DNA of 64,000 nt, taken from the NCBI GenBank assembly GCA_036378535.1, contig DASUWH010000044.1:8057-72056 (forward strand). Reading direction: 5' to 3'. Positions 17,649-25,880 of this stretch are shown in pieces (the stretch's first letter is position 1; each line of letters starts with the position of its first letter). A program made the translations under genes and the position numbers. The stretch is from Gp1-AA122 sp036378535. Lineage in GTDB: Bacteria; Acidobacteriota; Terriglobia; Terriglobales; Acidobacteriaceae. The notes below the pieces were generated by a model. It saw only the letters and a program-made list of their open reading frames with translations, was not told the DNA's origin and searched no databases.

Positions 17649-18638
17649 ATGATCACAGTTAAAGATCTCACCAAAAAGTACGCGCGGACCACCGCCGTCG
17701 ACCAGATCTCCTTTTCCATTGAAAAAGGCCAGATCGTTGGTTTTCTCGGCCCCAATGGGGCCGGCAAGACCACCACAATGCGAATGTTGACCTGTTTCCT
17801 GCCCCCAACCTCGGGCAGCGCCACGGTGGCTGGTTTTGACGTCCTCGAGCAGCCGCTCGAGGTCAAAAAACGAATCGGTTATCTCCCCGAAACGCCCCCT
17901 CTGTATCAGGAGATGGAAACCTCCGAGTACCTGAAATTCGTCGGCAGCTTGAAGGGCCTGCGCGGCGCCGAGTTGGGCAAGCGCGTTGATTATGTCCTCG
18001 ACCGCTGCGCCATCGCCGATGTTCGCACCAAGCTTCTTGGCAAGCTCTCGAAAGGCTATCGCCAGCGCGTGGGACTGGCGCAAGCCATCATCCACAATCC
18101 GGACGTATTGATCCTCGACGAGCCCACTGCCGGCCTCGATCCGAAACAGATCAACGAAACCCGCGATCTGATCCGCAGCCTCGCCGGCGATCACACCATT
18201 ATTCTGAGCACGCACATCCTGCCCGAGGTCGAGCAGACCTGCCAGGAGGTCATCATCATCAATCGCGGCAAGCTCGTGGCTACCGACTCGGTGCACAACT
18301 TGCAGAATCGCGCCCGCGGCGCTGAATCGGTCCTGGTGGAAGTGGCCAGCCGCAATGGCGTGCTCGACCCCGCCAGCGTTCAGCAGCGCCTGCAGCAGAT
18401 TCCTTCTGCGTCGCGTGTTGTCGCCAGGCAGAGCCGCGACAATCGTCACGTATTCGAAATCGAGACTGCCGGCAAAGATGGCTTCACCCGCGCCGACATC
18501 GCCCGCGCTATCGTCGAATCCGGCTGGGATTTGAACGAACTTCGTCCTGCCGCCGTCAGCCTGGAGGAAGTCTTCCTGCAATTGACCAAGGCGGAAACCA
18601 GCACTGAAAAAGTTGCCGCCCAGGGAGCGCAGTCATGA
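17649..18638 (+). CDS. ABC transporter ATP-binding protein, GldA-like
   Basis: A 329-residue ATPase with Walker A GPNGAGKTTT near residue 37, signature LSKGYRQRVGLAQAI near 135, Walker B VLILDEPTAGLD near 155, and the switch His in STHILPEVEQ. The C-terminal 80 residues form the extra domain usual in GldA/CcmA-type exporters. The gene overlaps the following permease by ATGA and is followed by a GldG-like and a DUF4340-like protein. That order is typical of the auxiliary Gld-type exporters found in many non-gliding bacteria. The substrate is unknown; gliding motility should not be assumed. Confidence 0.93.
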   Translation: MITVKDLTKKYARTTAVDQISFSIEKGQIVGFLGPNGAGKTTTMRMLTCFLPPTSGSATVAGFDVLEQPLEVKKRIGYLPETPPLYQEMETSEYLKFVGSLKGLRGAELGKRVDYVLDRCAIADVRTKLLGKLSKGYRQRVGLAQAIIHNPDVLILDEPTAGLDPKQINETRDLIRSLAGDHTIILSTHILPEVEQTCQEVIIINRGKLVATDSVHNLQNRARGAESVLVEVASRNGVLDPASVQQRLQQIPSASRVVARQSRDNRHVFEIETAGKDGFTRADIARAIVESGWDLNELRPAAVSLEEVFLQLTKAETSTEKVAAQGAQS

Positions 18639-19402
18639 GAAATGTCTGGACCATTTACAAGAAGGAACTGAACAGCTACTTCGTTTCGCCGATCGCGTAC
18701 ATCCTGCTGCTCATGTTCGCGCTCATCTTCGGTTTCTTTTTCTGGAACGCCCTCGGGATGTTCATCTACTACGGCATCGAATCCCAGATGCGCGGCCAGG
18801 CATTCCCCATGAATGTGAACGAGCAGGTCATCCGCCCCCTGCTCTCCAACATCAGCGTGGTCGGGCTCTTCTTTATCCCCATGATCACCATGCGATTGTT
18901 CGCCGAAGAGAAACGCAACGGTACCATCGAACTGCTGGCCACTTCACCGGTTCGGGATAGCGAAGTGATCTTAGGCAAATGGCTCGCTGCTGTAAGCCTT
19001 TACGCCACCATGCTGCTGTTCACCGCCATCAATTTCAGCTTCCTCTTCCGTTACGGCAATCCTGACTGGAAGCCGCTCGTGATCGGTTATCTTGGCCTGC
19101 TCTTGCAAGCCGGCGCGCTGCTGGCCATTGGCACGTTTGTATCCACCCTGACCAGGAACCAGATTATCGCGGGCGCTGTTACATTCGGGGTCTGCCTGAT
19201 TTTGTGGGTTTTGGAATGGGTAAGCGGATACGAAACCGCCACTTGGGCGCGCGTGCTCGCCTACATGTCGGTCATCACCCACTACGAGTCCTTTGCAAAA
19301 GGTGTGCTCGCTACCAAGGACGCAATTTTCTACTTGACGCTCATTTTCCTGGGACTTTTCCTCACCGCTCGGTCCATGGAATCTCTGCGCTGGAGGTCGT
19401 AA
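18635..19402 (+). CDS. ABC transporter permease, GldF-like
   Basis: A 255-residue integral membrane protein with about six membrane segments. It starts RNVWTIYKKELNSYF, the standard amphipathic beginning of ABC-2-type permeases. FAEEKRNGTIELLATSPV, a conserved cytoplasmic loop, is near residue 90. It overlaps the ATPase gene by four bases, and its TAA is followed directly by the GTG of the next gene. This gives a tight operon whose products probably form one complex. Confidence 0.9.
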   Translation: MRNVWTIYKKELNSYFVSPIAYILLLMFALIFGFFFWNALGMFIYYGIESQMRGQAFPMNVNEQVIRPLLSNISVVGLFFIPMITMRLFAEEKRNGTIELLATSPVRDSEVILGKWLAAVSLYATMLLFTAINFSFLFRYGNPDWKPLVIGYLGLLLQAGALLAIGTFVSTLTRNQIIAGAVTFGVCLILWVLEWVSGYETATWARVLAYMSVITHYESFAKGVLATKDAIFYLTLIFLGLFLTARSMESLRWRS

Positions 19403-20779
19403 GTGAATACACAGTTGCTGAGAGCCAGACAAACACGGTACGCGGCTTACGCGGCTGTCTACATCCTGGTCATCGTCGCCATTATCACCGTAGCCAATGT
19501 CCTCGGTGATCACTACAACAAGTCGTATGACGCCACCTCCAACAAGCGCTACAGCTTGTCGGAGCAGACGGCGAAAATCGTCACCGGGCTTAAGCAGGAC
19601 GCGAGCATCACCTATTACGACCAGTCCACGCGATTCCAGCAGGGCAAGGACACGCTGGATCAATATGCGAATCTTTCTCACAAGGTCCACGTCAATTACG
19701 TCGATCCCGACAAGAACCCACAGGCAGCCCGCCAGGCGGGCATTAAGAACTACGGCACTGCGGTAGTCCAGATAGGCGAGCGCAAGGAAGAAGCCAAGAG
19801 CATGAACGAGGAAGGCATCACCGGCGCCTTCATTCGCGACCTCAAGAACACCACCCGGACGGTCTGCTTCGTCACCGGCAGCGGCGAGCACCAGATCGAC
19901 GATTCCGATCGCAACGGTTTCTCTCGCTTCAAGGAACTCCTCTCCAAAGACGAGTACCAGTCGAAATCCATCAACCTGCTTCAGAAGGCCGATATTCCTG
20001 AAGATTGCACGGTTCTGGTAGTCGGCGGTCCCACCGGTGATTATGTTCAGCCGCAAGTCGACGCCATCAAGAAGTATGTTGAAACCGGTGGCCGCGCTTT
20101 CTTCATGCTCGACCCGCCTCTGAAGCTGGGCAGGGAAGAAATCTCTGACAATGACGCCCTTACGAACCTGCTGCAGGGCTGGGGTGTCACGCCGCAGAAG
20201 AACCTCATTTTGGATTTGAACCCGATCGGTCAACTCGTCGGTGTCGGCCCGCAAGTCGCGCTGGTCAGCAGTTACGGTACGCAGCCCATCGTGAGCGAGA
20301 TGAAGGGCACCACCACCGGCTTTCCGATCACGCGCTCTTTGGAGATCAAGAACACCGATAAGACCACGGTCGAGAAGCTGTTCGATTCCTCCGAGACCAG
20401 TTTGGCCACAACCAACCTGAGTTCCGCTTCCGTTAGCGTGAATGATCCGAAGAACAAAAAAGGTCCGGAGACCATTGCCGCCGCCGGCACCTACAAGACC
20501 GGCAAAGAAAATTCTCAGGGTAGATTCGTGGTAGTCGGCAGCTCTTCCTGGGCAGCCAATTCGTTTATCAGTTTCAACGGAAACCGCGACCTGGCTTTGA
20601 ATGCCATGAATTGGCTCTCCTCCGACGAAGATTTGATTTCCATTCGTCCCAAGGATCATGAAGACCGCCGCATCACCATGACTCGCGCGCAAATGAGCTG
20701 GGTACGTACCACCAGCCAGTTCCTGCTGCCGCTCTTCGTGCTCGTAGCCGGTATCTCGGTGTGGTGGAAGCGGCGATAA
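19403..20779 (+). CDS. GldG-like ABC transporter auxiliary protein
   Basis: A 458-residue protein anchored by an N-terminal membrane segment (about 14-34) and a C-terminal one (about 432-452). The region between them is periplasmic. The pattern NKRYSLSEQTAKIVTGLK near 47, VDPDKNP near 100 and VVGGPTGDYVQPQVDAIKKY near 205 is that of GldG / ABC-transporter auxiliary domains, which have a DJ-1/ThiJ-like fold. The GTG start abuts the permease stop. It likely works with the ATPase and permease in export or envelope remodelling. A long open frame on the opposite strand here is a GC-driven shadow. Confidence 0.88.
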   Translation: MNTQLLRARQTRYAAYAAVYILVIVAIITVANVLGDHYNKSYDATSNKRYSLSEQTAKIVTGLKQDASITYYDQSTRFQQGKDTLDQYANLSHKVHVNYVDPDKNPQAARQAGIKNYGTAVVQIGERKEEAKSMNEEGITGAFIRDLKNTTRTVCFVTGSGEHQIDDSDRNGFSRFKELLSKDEYQSKSINLLQKADIPEDCTVLVVGGPTGDYVQPQVDAIKKYVETGGRAFFMLDPPLKLGREEISDNDALTNLLQGWGVTPQKNLILDLNPIGQLVGVGPQVALVSSYGTQPIVSEMKGTTTGFPITRSLEIKNTDKTTVEKLFDSSETSLATTNLSSASVSVNDPKNKKGPETIAAAGTYKTGKENSQGRFVVVGSSSWAANSFISFNGNRDLALNAMNWLSSDEDLISIRPKDHEDRRITMTRAQMSWVRTTSQFLLPLFVLVAGISVWWKRR

Positions 20780-20796
20780 AATCGAGCCGCGAATAC

Positions 20797-21059
20797 CGCG
20801 ATCCACCCGGTTTTAAAGAGGTGCGGTTTTGAGAGGGCGCGGCTTCAGAGGCCGCTGAAAAAAGAACCGTATTAATAAAATCGGGAAGGGCACGAGTTTA
20901 CTCATGCCGCTAAGCGGTTGAAAATAGTTCCGCGCTTTAGCGCCTTGAGGGCCGTTTTTCCGGGCAAAGGGACTTTTTCGGCAGCCTGTTCAGCCGCGCC
21001 GAAACGCAACTCTACTCAGGGCTCGCGGGCTTCCACCCGCGAACCGAACGACACTAGAG
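20797..21059. repeat. long intergenic repeat, copy B, most complete
   Basis: It fills almost the whole gap between the GldG-like and DUF4340-like genes. Landmarks in order are GATCCACCCGG, GGGCGCGGCTTCAGAGGCCG, GGGCACGAGTTTACTCATGC (a near-palindrome), CGCGCTTTAGCGCC, GCAGCCTGTTCAGCCGCG, and the end ACCGAACGACACTAGAG. Copies are at 10259-10535 and 34170-34358. It has no reading frame of note and contains several potential hairpins. Confidence 0.75.
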
Positions 21060-21062
21060 ATC

Positions 21063-22406
21063 ATGATGAAACTTCGAGGACTCATTATCGCAATGGTGCT
21101 GTTGGCCGCCTTAGTGGGCGCGCTCTACTGGTCCAATCGCCATCCCGAGTCAAGCGAAACCGCAAGCGCATTAACCCCGGCGGCCCCAAAAATTCTAAGC
21201 GTCAACGAGTCGGATCTGACCAAAGTCGATCTCCGCAAGAACAATGGCGACCAACTCGCCTTAGCGCGTAACGGCTCCGGCGCATGGGAGATTCTTGCTC
21301 CCAAGCCCATGACCGCCGATCAGAGTGCCGTCTCATCCATGCTCGGAACCTTCAGCTCCCTGAATTCAGAGCGGCTCGTCGAAGACAAAGCTGCCGACCT
21401 CGCTTCCTACGGTCTCTCCAAGCCGGCGCTCGAAGTTGATTTGACCCAGAAGACCAACAAGACTCAGAAACTTCTGATTGGGGACGACACTCCGGCGGGC
21501 AACGGTGCCTACGCGATGCTCGCCGGCGATCCACGTGTTTTCACCATCGCCAGTTACACCAAAACCAGCATCGACAAAACCGCCAATGATCTTCGCGACA
21601 AGCGCCTGATCACGCTCGATCCCGACAAGATCAGCCGCGTGGAACTCGTCGCTAACAAGCAGGATCTTGAGTTCGGCCGCAACAAAGAAGATTGGCAGAT
21701 CCTGAAGCCCAAACCGCTCCGCGCCGACAGCACGCTCGTGGGCGACCTCGTCACCAAGATTACTTCCGCGCGCATGGACACCAGCACATCCACTGATGAC
21801 GCCAAGAAAGCTGCGTCGGCATTCTCCTCAGGCAAGCCCGTTGCCACTGCCAAGCTGACATCCGAGTCCGGAACCCAGCAGCTCGATGTTCGCAAAAACA
21901 AAGACGACTACTACGCCAAGTCCAGTGTGGTGCAAGGTGTGTACAAGGTCACCAGTGATATCGGCCAGGCGCTCGACAAAAAGCTGGACGACTTCCGCAA
22001 CAAGAAGCTCTTCGATTTCGGCTTCGATGACCCCAACAAGGTCGAACTCCACGATGGCACGAAATCTTATTTCCTCACCCGCAAAGGCGACGACTGGTGG
22101 GACGCGGCCGGCAAGAAGCTCGATTCCAGCAGCGTTCAGCCGTTCATGGCTAACATACGCGGGCTTGCGGCAACCGGGTTTGTCGAATCCGGCTTCACCT
22201 CTCCCCTAATGGAGATGACGGTCACCTCCAACGACGGCAAGCGCGTCGAAAAGGTGCAGGTTGCCAAATCCGGCAACGATTACCTTGCCAGGCGCGAGGG
22301 TGACTCGAGCCTCTATCAGCTGGATCCAAGCGCGATACCCGATCTGCAAAAATCTGCTGCCGATTTGAAGCCTGCAGCCGAGTCGAGCAGCCAGGTTAAA
22401 AAATAG
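21063..22406 (+). CDS. DUF4340-like membrane-anchored protein of a Gld-type operon
   Basis: A 447-residue protein with a single N-terminal membrane segment (about 6-24) and a long periplasmic part. The body repeats a motif of the type SRVELVANKQDLEFGRNKEDW and KVELHDGTKSYFLTRKGDDW, characteristic of DUF4340 proteins that accompany GldG. Biochemical function is unknown; a structural role beside the exporter is an inference from constant gene association. The 283-base gap from the GldG-like gene is occupied by repeat copy B, so its transcription may not be strictly coupled to the three upstream genes. Confidence 0.85.
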   Translation: MMKLRGLIIAMVLLAALVGALYWSNRHPESSETASALTPAAPKILSVNESDLTKVDLRKNNGDQLALARNGSGAWEILAPKPMTADQSAVSSMLGTFSSLNSERLVEDKAADLASYGLSKPALEVDLTQKTNKTQKLLIGDDTPAGNGAYAMLAGDPRVFTIASYTKTSIDKTANDLRDKRLITLDPDKISRVELVANKQDLEFGRNKEDWQILKPKPLRADSTLVGDLVTKITSARMDTSTSTDDAKKAASAFSSGKPVATAKLTSESGTQQLDVRKNKDDYYAKSSVVQGVYKVTSDIGQALDKKLDDFRNKKLFDFGFDDPNKVELHDGTKSYFLTRKGDDWWDAAGKKLDSSSVQPFMANIRGLAATGFVESGFTSPLMEMTVTSNDGKRVEKVQVAKSGNDYLARREGDSSLYQLDPSAIPDLQKSAADLKPAAESSSQVKK

Positions 22407-22467
22407 GCTGCTCCGTCTACGGTCAAAAGCAAATCCTCGGCGCCCCCATCCTGTCGATTTCTGACGC

Positions 22468-25257
22468 CTACTTTGTGCGTCCGCCTTCCACCTTCAACTT
22501 GTCGCTGGCCGCAGCCTGCGCCGCAGCCAGCCGCGCGGTAAGCACGCGGAATGGCGAACAGGAGACATAGTTCAACCCAATCTGATGACAGAACTCGACC
22601 GACGACGGCTCGCCGCCGTGTTCCCCGCAGATCCCCACCTTCAGATCAGGCCTGGTCTTGCGACCACGCTCCGTAGCCATTTTTACCAGCTGCCCAACCC
22701 CGTCCCGGTCTAACACTGCGAACGGATCCTGCTTCAGAATTCCCTCGGCGATATACGTTGGCAGAATCTTGTTCACGTCATCGCGCGAGAATCCGAAGGT
22801 AGTCTGCGTGAGGTCGTTGGTCCCGAAGGAGAAGAACTGCGCCTCTTTTGCGATCTCGTCAGCAACCAGCGCCGCGCGCGGCAACTCGATCATCGTTCCC
22901 ACCAGGTACTCGACCCGCTGCTCTTTTTCCGTGAATACCTCTTCCGCCATTCGGCGCACGATCTCCGCCTGGTTCGCCATTTCTTTCAGCGTTGCGGTCA
23001 GGGGAATCATGACTTCCGGGTGGACCTTCACGCCCTCTTTGGCCACGGCAACTGCAGCCTCGAAGATCGCGCGCGCCTGCATCTCGGTAATCTCCGGATA
23101 GGTAATTCCCAGGCGGCACCCGCGATGACCAAGCATGGGATTGAACTCATGCAGTTCTTCCACCCGCCGCAATAGCGTGGGCAGAAGTTTCTTCAGGTCG
23201 GTTGCCGACTTCGCGCCGTAGCTCGTGTATTTCTCCGCGATCGCCTTCTTTTGTTTCGCATCTGCCTGCGGAAGCACGGCAATATCCACCATGAGATCTT
23301 CCCGTCGCGGCAGGAACTCGTGCAAAGGGGGATCCAGGGTTCGGATCGTTACGGCAAAACCGTCCATAGCACGGAATACCCCGATAAAATCCGAGCGCTG
23401 CATGGGCAGCAATTTCTTGAGCGCTGCTCTCCGCTCCTTCTCGGTACTGGCCATGATCATGGCGCGCATATGCGAGATCCGGTCTTCCGCGAAAAACATG
23501 TGCTCGGTTCGACACAGTCCAATGCCCTCTGCCCCGAATGCCCGCGCCTGAATCGCATCGCGTGGAATATCGGCATTCGCCCGCACCCGCAGCTTTCGGA
23601 ACGGCTCCGCCCAACCCATCAGCTTCAGCAGTTCCGGATCATCAGCCTTGGGGGGAACCGTATTCAGCTTGCCCTTGATCACGCGGCCGGTGGTGCCGTC
23701 GAGCGAGATCCAATCGCCCTCTTTGAACACCTGCCCCTTGACCCGCATCACTCGCGCTTTCTCGTCCACGCCTATGTCGCCCGCGCCGGCGACGCAACAC
23801 TTGCCCATCCCGCGCGTGACGACGGCAGCGTGGCTGGTCATACCGCCACGAGAGGTGAGAATCCCGGCAGCCACTTCCATGCCCTGAATGTCTTCCGGAG
23901 TCGTTTCCCCGCGCACCAGAATTACCGGGTTCTTCTTCGCGCCGTGTCCGGCCTTAACCACCGCATCTTCGGCGGTGAAAACGATCTGTCCGACCGCCGC
24001 TCCGGGCGAAGCCGGCAACCCGGTCGCCAGCACTTCGATCTTGGCGCTCTTTTCATCGAGACGCGGAACCAGGAAGTCGTACAACTGATTCGGTTCCACC
24101 CGGAAGATCGCTTCTTCCTTGCTAATCAGGCCCTCCTCCACCATATTCAACGCCACCTTCACGGCCGCGATCCCGGTACGCTTGCCGTTGCGCGTCTGCA
24201 GCATGTACAGCTTGCCGTCCTGGATGGTGAACTCGAAATCCTGCATGTCGCGGTAATGCTTCTCCAGGCGCGTGGTGATCTCGCGCAGCTGGTTGTAGAC
24301 CTGCGGCATGATCTTCTCCAGCTCGGAGATGTGAACCGGAGTGCGAATGCCGGCGACTACGTCCTCGCCCTGCGCATTCATCAGGAACTCCCCGTAGAAT
24401 TCCTTGACTCCCGTAGCCGGATTGCGGGTGAAACCCACGCCCGTGCCGCTAGTCTCGCCCAGGTTGCCGAACACCATGGCCTGCACATTAACCGCAGTCC
24501 CCAGATCGTCTGAGATATTGTTGATTCTGCGGTAGTGCTTGGCGCGCTCGTTATTCCAGGAGCGGAACACCGCGTCCCGCGCCATCACCAGCTGCTCGTG
24601 CGGATCCTGCGGGAAATCGCGCTTGGCATGCTTCTTGACAACCTTCTTGTACTCCTCAATGACTTCCTTCAGCGCCTTGGCATCGAGATCGGTATCCAGC
24701 TTGGCTTTCTTCTGTTTCTTCTTGGCATCGAAGACCTCGTCGAATGCCGATTTCGGAATCTCCAGCACCACGTTGCCGAACATCTGGATCAGGCGCCGGT
24801 AAGAATCAGCCGCGAACCGGGGATTATTGCTGCGCTTGGCTAACGATTCCACACTCTCATCGTTCAAGCCCAGGTTGAGAATAGTGTCCATCATGCCCGG
24901 CATCGAGAACTTGGCTCCCGAGCGCACGCTCACCAGCAGCGGATTCTCGCCTTTACCCAGCTTCTGGCCTTGCAGCTTCTCCAGCCGCGCCAGCGCCTCC
25001 TCCATTTGCTGATCCACTTCTCGAGACACCGTATTCATCCGCATGTATTCCCGGCAGGCGTCGGTCTGTATGGTGAAACCCGGGGGCACCGGGAGTCCGG
25101 CGTTGGTCATTTCCGCCAGCCCGGCCCCTTTGCCGCCCAGTTCATCCTTCATCTTTCCGTTGCCGTCCGCTTTCCCTCCGCCGAAAAAGTAAACGTACTT
25201 GGTCGTGGATTGCGCTTCCCTGCTCACTTCCGTTTCGGGCATCGTCGTAGTTGCCAT
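22468..25257 (-). CDS. ppdK: pyruvate, phosphate dikinase
   Basis: A 929-residue enzyme, slightly above the usual 870-910. It interconverts pyruvate + ATP + Pi and PEP + AMP + PPi, a reversible link between glycolysis and gluconeogenesis. The N-terminal nucleotide domain begins VYFFGGGKADGNGKMKDELG, with GGKGAGLAEMT. The phospho-carrier His is in GGMTSHAAVVTRGMGKCCVA near residue 480. The C-terminal PEP/pyruvate TIM barrel has GIGLCRTEHMFF, MLGHRGCRLG and SFGTNDLTQTTFG. A ribosome site AAAGGA stands 9 bases before the ATG, just inside the end of the GIY-YIG reading frame. Confidence 0.97.
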   Translation of the reverse strand: MATTTMPETEVSREAQSTTKYVYFFGGGKADGNGKMKDELGGKGAGLAEMTNAGLPVPPGFTIQTDACREYMRMNTVSREVDQQMEEALARLEKLQGQKLGKGENPLLVSVRSGAKFSMPGMMDTILNLGLNDESVESLAKRSNNPRFAADSYRRLIQMFGNVVLEIPKSAFDEVFDAKKKQKKAKLDTDLDAKALKEVIEEYKKVVKKHAKRDFPQDPHEQLVMARDAVFRSWNNERAKHYRRINNISDDLGTAVNVQAMVFGNLGETSGTGVGFTRNPATGVKEFYGEFLMNAQGEDVVAGIRTPVHISELEKIMPQVYNQLREITTRLEKHYRDMQDFEFTIQDGKLYMLQTRNGKRTGIAAVKVALNMVEEGLISKEEAIFRVEPNQLYDFLVPRLDEKSAKIEVLATGLPASPGAAVGQIVFTAEDAVVKAGHGAKKNPVILVRGETTPEDIQGMEVAAGILTSRGGMTSHAAVVTRGMGKCCVAGAGDIGVDEKARVMRVKGQVFKEGDWISLDGTTGRVIKGKLNTVPPKADDPELLKLMGWAEPFRKLRVRANADIPRDAIQARAFGAEGIGLCRTEHMFFAEDRISHMRAMIMASTEKERRAALKKLLPMQRSDFIGVFRAMDGFAVTIRTLDPPLHEFLPRREDLMVDIAVLPQADAKQKKAIAEKYTSYGAKSATDLKKLLPTLLRRVEELHEFNPMLGHRGCRLGITYPEITEMQARAIFEAAVAVAKEGVKVHPEVMIPLTATLKEMANQAEIVRRMAEEVFTEKEQRVEYLVGTMIELPRAALVADEIAKEAQFFSFGTNDLTQTTFGFSRDDVNKILPTYIAEGILKQDPFAVLDRDGVGQLVKMATERGRKTRPDLKVGICGEHGGEPSSVEFCHQIGLNYVSCSPFRVLTARLAAAQAAASDKLKVEGGRTK

Positions 25258-25261
25258 TGGA

Positions 25262-25849
25262 TTAGTCCTTTACTGTGAGATTTTCTATGGAAAACTGATC
25301 TTCCGAAGTCCTGCAGTCTAGGTTCGGGTCTGCATTATTCGAAATGCGATCCCGACCTCTATCCCTCGAATTATCAGCCCGAATTGCATTATTCAAATTA
25401 TCAGCCCGAACTGCATCATTCGAACCGTCATCCCGCCTGAAATTCTTCGAACCGTCATCCCGCTTTAAATTATTCCGATTGTCATCCCGAGCGAAGCGAG
25501 GGATCTGCAGTTCTATGCGCTGGCCCCAACCCTCCGCCAGATCCTGCCATGTCGGATTTACGCTCTTGATCAATGCCAACCGCTTTGCACGTGTCCACGC
25601 CTTGATCTGTTTTTCGCGTGCGATTGCATTCCCTATGTACTTGAACGTCTCGTAATAGACCAGCCGATTGATGTTGTATCTTTTCGTGAAGCCCTCGAGC
25701 GCGCCATGCTTGTGTTCCATAACCCGCCGGTAAAGATTGCCAGTAACACCGGTGTACAAGTTCAGGGACCGGCTCGCCATGATGTAAACGTAATAGCTCC
25801 GCTCAAAGTCCAACTGCAGATCCCTCGCTTCGCTCGGGATGACAAACAA
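25262..25849 (-). CDS. GIY-YIG nuclease-domain protein within an inverted-repeat unit
   Basis: The 195-residue frame contains one GIY-YIG domain (about 18-105). YVYIMAS and LYTGVTGNL form the paired motif, Arg41 follows in NLYRRVMEHKHG, and the catalytic Glu79 is in IAREKQIKAW. Single-domain members of this type are common but poorly characterised. The domain is bracketed by a perfect 33-bp inverted repeat (25480-25512 and 25812-25844). After the domain the frame runs into a 9-residue repeat (RDDNRNNLK, RDDGSKNFR, RADNLNNAI) encoded by a 27-nt tandem array. The TTG at 25849 lies outside the right repeat, so the first 12 residues are repeat-encoded. TTG at 25813, just before the domain, is equally possible. 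The stop is 4 bases from ppdK. Confidence 0.8.
   Translation of the reverse strand: MFVIPSEARDLQLDFERSYYVYIMASRSLNLYTGVTGNLYRRVMEHKHGALEGFTKRYNINRLVYYETFKYIGNAIAREKQIKAWTRAKRLALIKSVNPTWQDLAEGWGQRIELQIPRFARDDNRNNLKRDDGSKNFRRDDGSNDAVRADNLNNAIRADNSRDRGRDRISNNADPNLDCRTSEDQFSIENLTVKD
25343..25477. repeat. 27-nt tandem array in the GIY-YIG 3' end
   Basis: Five consecutive 27-base units start at 25343, 25370, 25397, 25424 and 25451. The opening bases of a sixth coincide with the left inverted repeat. The two units nearest that repeat begin ACCGTCATCCCG and the more distal ones diverge. The length keeps the reading frame and yields a 9-residue protein repeat. Confidence 0.85.
25480..25512. repeat. 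33-bp inverted repeat, left arm
   Basis: It begins TGTCATCCCGAGCGAAGCG and ends GGGATCTGCAGTT. It is the exact reverse complement of 25812-25844. It lies within the C-terminal coding part of the GIY-YIG gene. Confidence 0.95.
25812..25844. repeat. 33-bp inverted repeat, right arm
   Basis: It begins AACTGCAGATCCCTCGC and ends CGCTCGGGATGACA. It is a perfect inverted copy of 25480-25512. It encodes IPSEARDLQ at the extreme N-terminus of the GIY-YIG frame. Confidence 0.95.
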
Positions 25850-25880
25850 CGGAAGGGCAATGAAAACAAATGAAAACTTT

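Noticed and set aside
17649..20779. Assignment of the ABC operon to gliding motility
   Set aside because: Only the transporter-like members are present; such operons are common in non-gliding bacteria, so the motility label is not supported.
18971..20806. 611-codon open frame antisense to the GldF/GldG-like genes
   Set aside because: It is fully covered by well-conserved genes on the plus strand, and its translation shows no domain and is typical of a GC-driven complementary frame.
23251..24513. 420-codon open frame antisense to ppdK
   Set aside because: It lies within a clear pyruvate phosphate dikinase and shows no recognisable motif.
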